From Mytilus galloprovincialis (Eukaryota; Mollusca; Bivalvia; Mytilida; Mytilidae): a stretch of DNA of 64,000 bases. The DNA is taken from positions 92,227,795 to 92,291,794 of the forward strand of contig NC_134843.1 of NCBI RefSeq assembly GCF_965363235.1. The letters are read 5' to 3'. The stretch's first letter is position 1. Every line of letters starts with the position of its first letter. This document shows positions 57,055 through 64,000 of this stretch, piece after piece. The position numbers and the translations under genes are program-made. The notes below the pieces were generated by a model that saw only the letters and a list, made by a program, of their open reading frames with translations, was not told where the DNA came from and made no database searches.

Positions 57055-58385
57055 AAGGGGCGAAAGATACAAGCGGGATAGTCAAACTCATAGATTGAAA
57101 AAAAAAATGACAAAGCCATGGTTAAAAATAAAAAGACGAACAGACAGACTAGAGGCTCTCAAGAGCCTGTGTCGCTCACCTTGGTCTATGTGCATATTAA
57201 ACAATGGACACAGATAAATTCATGACAAAATTGTGTTTTGGTGATAATGATGTGTTTGGAGATCTTACTTTACTGGACATTCTTCTTGCTACAATTATCT
57301 CTATCTATAATGAACTTGGCCCAGTAATTACAGTGGAAAATATATTCTAAAAATTTACAATTTCCAATTGGGTAGCAACCCAACAACAGGTTGTCCGATT
57401 CGTCTGAAAATTTCAGGGCAGATAGATCTTGACCTAATAGATTATATTATACCATGTCAGATTTGCTCTAAATGCTTTGGTTTTAAAGTTATAAGCCAAA
57501 ATCTACATTTTACCCCTATGTTCTATTTTTTAGCCATGACAGCCATCTTGGTTGGTTGGCAGGGTCACGCCACACATTTTTTAAACTAGCTACCCCAATG
57601 ATGATTGTAGCCAAGTTCGGATTAATTTGGCCCAGTAGTTTTAGAGAAAAAGATTTTTGTAAAAGATTACTAAGATTTACGAAAAATGGTTAAAAATTGA
57701 ATATAAAGGGCAATAACTCCTAAAGGGGTCACCTGACCATTTCGGTCATGTAAACTTATTTGTAAATCTTACTTTGCTGAACATTATTGCTGTTTACAGT
57801 TTATCTCTATCTATAATATTATTCAAGATAATAACCAAAAACAGTAAATTTTCCTTAAAATTACCAATTTAGGCGCAGCAACCCAACAACAGGTTGTCCG
57901 AATCATCTGAAAATTTCAGGGCAGATAGATCTTGACCCGATCAACACTTTTACCCTGTCAGATTTGCTCTAAATGCTTTGGTTTTGAGTTATAAGTCAAA
58001 AACTGCATCTTACCCCTATGTTCTATTTTTAGCCATGGCGGCCCTCTTGGTTGGTTGGCGGGGTCACGCCACACATTTTTTAAACTAGATACCCCAATGA
58101 TGATTTTGGTCAAGTTTGATTAAATTTGGCCCAGTAGTTTCAGAGGAGAAGATTTTTGTAAAAGTTGACGACGACGGACGACGACGACGACGGACGCCGG
58201 ACATCGGACGCCAAGTGATGGGAAAAGCTCACTTGGCCCTTTGGGCCAGGTGAGCTAATAATAGTACAGAAGACACAACACAAAAAAATAAAGACTAAGC
58301 AACACGAACCCCACCATAAACTGGGGCTGATATCAGGAGCTCTGGATGAATAAGAAGATCCTGCTCCGCATGTGGATATATAAGT
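57055..58385 (+). repeat. dispersed repeat R1 split by an R6 element
   Basis: R1 begins 'aggggcgaaagatacaagcg', runs to 'aaaagacgaacagacag' at about 57148, and resumes at 58259 with 'atagtacagaagacacaaca' and 'ctaagcaacacgaaccccac'. The two pieces join in the order of an intact R1, so R6 inserted into an existing R1 copy. Confidence 0.8.
57149..58258 (+). mobile_element. element R6, longer member, with internal duplication
   Basis: The ends match the 38.2 kb member: 'ctagaggctctcaagagcct' and 'gtgtcgctcacct' at the left, 'cacttggccctttgggccag' and 'gtgagctaat' at the right. The body holds two related units of about 500 bp, each with 'agcaacccaacaacaggttg', 'tttcagggcagatagatctt' and 'ggttggttggc(a/g)gggtcacg'. 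GAC triplets precede the right end, as in the other member, but the interior is unrelated to the 165-bp units there. Confidence 0.75.
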
Positions 58386-58838
58386 CCAGAAAATCGATGA
58401 GGAAGCATGAAATTAATAAAGTGCTTTTGTACAAGAGAAATGATTGCCATTTTGAATTCCTGCGCGATACTAGAATTATCGTGCGAATTTGATAAATCCC
58501 TTTACCTTTGTCGTCAATCTTATTGTAATACAATTTCTTAAAAATGAAATAAAATGCTATAAACTAAAGATTGGTTCATTTAACATTCGTGAATACTTAA
58601 CTTGCTTTTGTAACATGAATGGTAAATTTTCCTTTGATCTTCTGGTGAGTTAACTCGGTTATTTTTAGCAGAGTGCATTAACTGAATGATTTTTTAGTTA
58701 TTTCACTCTCGAATCCCGCCGTAGAGATCTTCTCGTTTGAAAAGCAAAGAATGGGAGGAGCTTAAACCAGTGCATTAACTTCCATCTCAAAAGTTGTTAA
58801 TGCATAGTCTAGCTCCGCCTCCTTGGGGTAGTAATTAG
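58386..58838. other. gene-free stretch
   Basis: No supported gene. The minus-strand frame at 58333-58533 has no family features. Confidence 0.35.
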
Positions 58839-59125
58839 GGAGCAACCATTTGAACTTCAAGGGGGCAATGTTTTTTTGTCTCAGTCGGAAAATTGTTTTC
58901 GCACAAAGCGCGATCAATCTTATCAAGGTAACACGACGCTACCAATCACATTAATTTTTTTTAAATATTTATAACACGATAAGGTATGGGAAAAATCTGA
59001 ATTCAGAATTCATTTTTTTTGTCATCTACTTTACCAGAATAAAAAAAACTTTTCATCAAATTGAGGATCAGAATATCTTTTTATAAGAGAAGAGAAAACA
59101 TACCCCCCCCCCCCCCACCCCCACA
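58839..59125. repeat. dispersed repeat with 'gggagcaaccatttgaactt' head
   Basis: 'gggagcaaccatttgaactt', 'gttttcgcacaaagcgcgat' and 'aaggtatgggaaaaatctga', with the poly-C run at 59103-59115. I recall this head as frequent in bivalve DNA; only one copy is visible here, so the repeat call rests on memory. Confidence 0.35.
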
Positions 59126-59640
59126 TAAAGTTCTATGTTCGTGACTTCAATTAGTTTCAAACATTTGTCCCTGGACCTTACATGAATTCAACACGCAATC
59201 AATAAACCGATCTTCCCCAGTTTTGGAAAACGAAAGAACATTTTGATTTACCTTCATAATTGGTATTAGAGATATGTTTCCTTTTTATATCACAACGTTC
59301 TTTCAAACTACAAGTCTTTTTTTATGTTTTGATGGCAAATAATCATAGAATAATTTTTTGTATTACCCCGTCCCCCCCTTTTTTTCTCCCAACCACTACC
59401 CCTTTTTCAAGAATTTTTGGGAAGAAAAAATAAACTACTATCGAGTATGAATCAAACTTCAACAATTCTTTGAGTTTTAAACGTCCCTTTATCGGACAAC
59501 AAATCCAACTGACATTAATTTTCTGAAATCAGATATAGTATCACGCCACTATTTGATTGATTTATCTTAAAGTGCTGACATGTTTTATTGGTTAGGGCTT
59601 AACCTTTAACATGTATTATAGCCCATTAATGTTACAAATC

Positions 59641-59702
59641 ATATATAGCTACGCTTTTCGTGAATTAAATAAGTTAATTCGTAAAAGGCGTGCTATATAT
59701 AT
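59641..59702. repeat. short hairpin
   Basis: 'atatatagctacgcttttcg' and 'tgaattaa' pair imperfectly with 'ttaattcg' and 'taaaaggcgtgctatatata', about 60 bp overall with a short loop. Confidence 0.5.
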
Positions 59703-59724
59703 AACTTAGCAAATAAACTAATCA

Positions 59725-59915
59725 TAGATATCAGATTTGGAATTTAGTATTTGCGCCAGACGCGCGTTAAAGTCTACAAGAGACTCATCAGTGACGCTCG
59801 AATAAAAAAAAGTTAATAAAAAAGCCAAACAAATTACAAACTTGAAGAGCATTGAGGACCAATTATTCCTAAACATTTTGCCAAATACAGCTAAGGTTAT
59901 CTATTCCTGAGATAC
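59725..59915 (-). repeat. dispersed repeat R5, reverse orientation
   Basis: 'gcgccagacgcgcgttaaag', 'agagactcatcagtgacgct', 'acttgaagagcattgaggac' and 'gctaaggttatctattcctg', collinear with 37375-37560. Confidence 0.65.
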
Positions 59916-60940
59916 AAAAGCCTTATTAAATCATATCGTTTTTACAATAATTAAATGATTATTGCTTCAATTGTACCTATATATGTCTGTATTGTCTTAT
60001 ATATATATATGCCGTTTAAAGTTCTGCTTATGGTAAGAGGGATGCGTTTAGTATCTATCTTTGTTAGCCAGTAACAAAGTACAGATATACTTTCAAAGAT
60101 TTCACTATTGTGTTAATTATTTTTTAATCGATTAGTTCACCCGGATTGTATCTAAATTAACTGTCCCTATAAACAATATAACAAGCAAATTTGGGATGTG
60201 ATATCCCTTTTTTTAATCGGAATTATACAGGCACAACGAAATCTGATTATCTTTGAGAGAGTTTTGTAAAGTTTTTAACTGATTTGTGGTAACCAAATCC
60301 CTGACTTAAAAATCGACATGGTATACATAAATTACGTTCATTGAAATCAAAAATGCGACTACAGATAAGGTCATAATTACATAGAGGCCAAAGAGTTATG
60401 ACCGTTCAAAAAAGGGGGGATTAACATCGGTAACAAGAAATCGTCTCTTTTGTCGTAAGTTTTTACATAGATTTACCCGTGTGAAACTGAAATATTCAAA
60501 TCTAGAAAAGAACAATTATCCCTATCTGCATAAGATTTGTTTAAAAAAAGTTGATTATATCTGCAGTAAAATTTGAAAATGCTCGATTGTTTGAAGCACA
60601 AATCTTAACAAGGAAACAGTCAGTGTTTTTGAATATTTCAGTTAAAAGTAAAGATGTATCACAAAAATACTGAACTCAAAGGCAAATTCAAAAAAGGAGA
60701 GGTACATAAAATTTAAAAAAAAAATAAACGTTATTTATCAACGAAAGAAGTGAAAAACAATCGCTAAATTTCTGACTTGATATAGGCATTTTTCAAAGAA
60801 ATGTGTACTGATCTTTACTGTGTTCTTCCGTAAACTGTTATCTTTGGACGAGAATTGTGAAAATAATTGTATAAAGATCGAGATTGCCTTTTTAGTTACG
60901 TAAGCGCGTCACTGTTTTTTTTTTTTTTTTTTTTTTTTTA
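59916..60940. other. gene-free stretch
   Basis: No supported gene. It ends in a poly-T run at about 60916-60939. Confidence 0.4.
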
Positions 60941-60944
60941 AATC

Positions 60945-61335
60945 GTATGGTGTCTGTCGTTTATAAAATATGTTCGTTGTTGTTCTATAGTTTGCATGTT
61001 GTGTCGACTATTATATTATTTGTTCGTGCGTTTCTATGTGATGAATGTTCTTGGGTGTCTTTGTGTTATATTTCTGTCACGTAGAGTTGTCATTTCAGTG
61101 ATATTTCTTAACATTGTCATAAAGCGGGAGGTTTGGCTAGCCATTAAACCAGTGTCATCCCACCTTTTTTCTTATAATGTCCTGTACTAAGTCAGGAATA
61201 TGACAGTTGTTATCAAATAGTTCGTTTTTATTTATTGTTCACTTCAGTCTTCCTGTTGTTCGTTTATTTTCCTCTTATAGTTGATGTGTTTCCCTCAGTT
61301 GTTTTTTTACTAGGATTTGTTTTCTCTCAATTGAT
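60945..61335 (+). repeat. R4-variant repeat with R7 tail
   Basis: 'gtttgcatgttgtgtcgact', 'gagttgtcatttcagtgata', 'gggaggtttggctagccatt', 'aagtcaggaatatgacagtt', then 'tttcctcttatagttgatgt'. Confidence 0.5.
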
Positions 61336-61336
61336 T

Positions 61337-61490
61337 TATGAAAGAGGGACGAAAGATACCAAAGGGACAGTCAAACTCATAAGTCGAAAATAAACTGACA
61401 ACGCCATGGCTAAAAATGAAAAAGACAAACAGACAAACAAAAGTACACATCACACAACGTAGAAAACTAAAGAATAAGCAACACGAACCC
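61337..61490 (+). repeat. dispersed repeat R1, 3'-truncated
   Basis: 'aaagagggacgaaagatacc', 'aaagggacagtcaaactcat', 'ctgacaacgccatggctaaa', with the end 'aacacgaaccccg'. It is cut where LINE-derived sequence begins. Confidence 0.7.
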
Positions 61491-61499
61491 CGTTGAACA

Positions 61500-62315
61500 C
61501 CAGCTTACTATTGTTGCCTTTTGTCTGATATTAAAGGGGTGAGAATGATCCAAACGAAATACCTGTTACCATTCCATCATATGTTTTGTTGAAACGTAAA
61601 AAGGTGATGTCATGGAGAAAGTTATAGCTTTATACCTGACTATCTAAAATACACTACAGCCAAATAAGTTTCAAGAAGATATGGACTCAACTATAAAATG
61701 AGAGAAAGACTGTTCATGTCATTCCACCCAGACAAATGTAACATCCTTAGAGTCGCAACAAAGAAAAGATAAATACATTTATATTACGACATGCATGGAC
61801 TCAAAATGAGTAAAGGAAAGAGCCTATCAAATTATAGTTATACCAAAATTAGAATACTGCTTCCCAGTTTGGGATCCACAAAATCTCAGAAAATATATAT
61901 AAAGATTGGAACCAGTACAAAGAAGTATTCTGACCATAATATACTTGCAACAGATATCACAATACCAGCAGTGTATCTGAAATGCTAGAAAATCTTAGAA
62001 GGCAAACCTTAAAAGAACGCAGGTTTAAACCAGATCGACTCCAAATGTTCCACAAAGTCATCCACAATAAAATTGCAATACCATTGCAAGGTAAAATAAT
62101 TAAAAAAAAACAGTCTAAAATAAGATCTACGGGCCATCAATACACATACAGACCTCTTTGAAAATGTATCAAAGACGGTTTTAAATTTTCATTCTTCAGC
62201 CAAACAATCAAAGATTGGAACAAATTACCACCGAATATCCCAAACTAAACCTCTGAACTCACTAATGAAGTCCTCCTTGAAAACATTCTCTCACAGGTCT
62301 AAATTGGATATAATT
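61500..62315 (+). mobile_element. 3' end of a CR1/Jockey-like LINE ORF2, broken
   Basis: Readable blocks in several frames: an equivalent of LEYC(F)PVWDPQN near 61850-61885, SEMLENLRRQTLKERRF near 61975-62025, LQMFHKVIHNKIAIPLQGKI near 62040-62095, and FSFFSQTIKDWNKLPPNIPN near 62187-62246. The frame changes several times, so the copy is dead, and the 5' end is missing. It is of the same class as 21620-22055. Confidence 0.65.
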
Positions 62316-62442
62316 ATATATATTGTTTTTATCTTGTTATAAAAATATATAAATATAAAAAAAATATGAAAATTGTAATTCAAAAATTGTAATTTTATAG
62401 AAGAAAATTGAAATTTACTCACATCAAACCTCATACAGGCAT

Positions 62443-62924
62443 ATGACAAGCCGTTTTTATATTTATTCACTTTCGAGATAGCTTAGAAAGTTAAATCAGA
62501 TATCTTTATAATTAAATAAGATATCTTCTAAATTAAAAGAGATATCTTGATAATTAAATAAGATATCTTATAAAACTTGTTATATAGATATCTTATTTAA
62601 CATATATAAGATATCTTATTTAGTTAATAAGATATCTTTTTTTAGTTTAAAAGATATCTTATTAAGTTTATAAGATATCTTATCATAAACTATATAAGAT
62701 ATCTTTTGTATAGTTTCTTGTAAAGATATCTTAAACACTAAATTAGATATCTTATAAATTAAATAAGATATCTTTATTACTTAAAAGTATATAAGATATC
62801 TTTATTACTTAAAATAAAATAAGATATCTTATAAACATTATAAGATATCTTATATATACTTTCTAATATATCTTGTTAATTTTAAAAGATATCTTGAAAT
62901 TGATTAGATATAAATACGGCTTGC
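62443..62924. mobile_element. inverted-repeat element filled with AAGATATCTT palindromes
   Basis: Flanked on both sides by the 11-bp direct repeat CATACAGGCAT (62432-62442 and 62925-62935), which looks like a target-site duplication. The ends are inverted: 'caagccgtttttatattta' at the left and 'tagatataaatacggcttg' at the right. The interior, 62498-62897, holds 17 exact GATATC sites, most within AAGATATCTT, spaced about 20-35 bp apart, plus one decayed copy. No coding capacity. Confidence 0.75.
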
Positions 62925-62939
62925 CATACAGGCATGCAC

Positions 62940-63120
62940 TAGAATGTAGTCCTTAAAAAGTTGATGGTTCGGCTAAACATAAGGGGTCCAGTCCCCTGTT
63001 TTTGTGGGAAAAAACGTGGTTGATCATGTAAGGAATCACCAAAGTGACTGGAGACCTTTGAGGTCAGTAAGCGACTTTTCTTAGCACTAACGAAAAGCTC
63101 TGGGTCCGCCACTGCTGAAG
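62940..63120. mobile_element. hAT-like terminal fragment
   Basis: The right side 'ctctgggtccgccactg' (about 63098-63114) is the reverse of the 'CAGTGGCGGACCCAG' type of hAT end. A matching left end was not found, so this is probably a truncated copy. The minus-strand frames here have no family match. Confidence 0.35.
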
Positions 63121-63778
63121 AAGAGAGGGACAAGACTGAACGTATGCCCGTTTCCGTAAAATAATAATCTTTCCGTCTTTGTTTCCGAGATTTTACACTT
63201 ACAGTGGCTTCCTGTTTTTTTGTTTTGTTTTGAAGAGGAAAATTTTGTAATTTTCGATTCAGGTTGATATCCTTGTATGATAATAATCACACTATAGTCT
63301 TTTATGATTTAGGATTACATATGTTTTAAATAAAATAATATGTTATAACCTTTATTCAGTGAGCTCATGAAAAAAACCTGTCGTGTTTCTGTTTCACTGT
63401 TGTATAAAGACTGAATTTAATAGAATTACACAACAGATAAGGTTTGGTAAGGACCACAGATTTAGGGCACTCTAACATGTATCATGTACATACTTGTGGA
63501 AGCTACTATTTTTTACATCCAATTGTAATGATTTTTAAGGTTTTGGTCTTCAATCATTTTTGTCAATCTTCAATCTTTGTCGTGATGACAGAGTAATCTC
63601 TCTTGTAAAATTATTAATCACTAATGTAGTTTCTCCTTTGTACTTATACATTGTAGGTGGCGCTTTAAAAATATTAAAGAATCAATGTATGAAGCGAAAA
63701 AAAAATATTTTTAATTAGATAATTGAAATGACATGAAAAATTAAAAAATAATAAAAATTAAACGAAATTTGTATCAAA
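63121..63778. other. gene-free stretch, partly the probable 3' UTR of the right-edge LINE
   Basis: No supported gene. The part nearest 63779 lies downstream of the LINE stop codon on the minus strand and is likely its 3' UTR. Confidence 0.4.
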
Positions 63779-64000
63779 TTATCCACTAAAACGGTTTGTT
63801 TCCTCTATGTACTCTGCTAATAGTTGAGTGATATTTTCTGCATTTGACAAATTGATTGTTAATAAATTGTCTAAATCTGTTGGAATTTGTCCTGTTATGA
63901 AGTAGATTTGATGAAATAATTTGTCTCTGGCATCTGAATACAGATCACATTCAAAAAGGTAGTGTTGTACATTTTCTTTTTGTTTGCAGTGATCACAGGT
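63779..64000 (-). mobile_element. C-terminal end of a non-LTR retrotransposon ORF2 (continues past the window edge)
   Basis: The minus-strand frame is open from the window edge for 73 codons to the stop at 63779-63781. It begins TCDHCKQKENVQHYLFECDL, with the C-x2-C...H-x4-C zinc-binding pattern of the tail domain behind many LINE reverse transcriptases. It continues YSDARDKLFHQIYFITGQIP and ends YIEETNRFSG. It has no in-frame stop and no frameshift in the visible part, unlike the other LINE scraps here, so this copy may be young. Confidence 0.75.

Noticed and set aside
62498-62897. CRISPR-like array (regular palindromic repeats)
   Set aside because: The spacers are AT-rich and variable in length, the unit is only 10 bp, and the genome is animal. 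It is better explained as the interior of a transposable element.

Overview
This window is AT-rich, intron-bearing, repeat-dense invertebrate DNA. I place it in a marine mussel, most likely Mytilus. The reasons are a macin-family (mytimacin-like) antimicrobial peptide exon and several dispersed repeats that I associate with mussel genomic DNA from memory rather than from a search. Coding sequence is a small fraction of the window, and most long open frames are chance or lie inside repeats.

Host genes. (1) 2911-3171, minus strand: the coding exon of a secreted eight-cysteine macin peptide. (2) The main content is a cluster of three paralogous six-exon genes, reconstructed here by splicing: BRICHOS-A (28760-31865, minus), BRICHOS-B (40754-44968, minus) and BRICHOS-C (47803-56917, plus). 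Each encodes a signal peptide, a BRICHOS domain (FHDY, then two cysteines about 52 residues apart), a basic K-x-R-R site, a short acidic/serine linker, and a last exon with the conserved core SYMWCVxSxC. The layout parallels ITM2/Bri2 and the annelid BRICHOS antimicrobial precursors, in which BRICHOS precedes a releasable C-terminal peptide with two cysteines. B and C are head-to-head, and their upstream regions are inverted copies of each other, so they arose by an inverted duplication. A is an older tandem relative. Intron phases (0,0,0,1,1) are the same in all three; gene length (3.1, 4.2 and 9.1 kb) differs because of transposon insertions in introns.

Layout. 1-2.8 kb: repeats only. 2.9-3.2 kb: macin gene. 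3.2-28 kb: dispersed repeats, broken reverse-transcriptase elements (6.8-7.7, 10.8-11.65, 16.1-17.1 and 26.3-28.0 kb), LINE 3' ends (20.4-21.0 and 21.6-22.05 kb), a long GAA microsatellite (19.67-19.79 kb) and several fold-back elements. 28.7-57 kb: the BRICHOS cluster, interrupted by MITEs, a minisatellite, a hAT remnant and nested elements. 57-64 kb: nested repeats, a LINE fragment, an unusual array of AAGATATCTT palindromes inside what looks like a single transposable unit (62443-62924), and the C-terminal end of a LINE ORF2 running off the right edge on the minus strand. No rRNA, tRNA or CRISPR was recognised.

The repeat names R1 to R8 are local labels for families that recur in the window. 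Their boundaries are approximate unless a terminal repeat is described.
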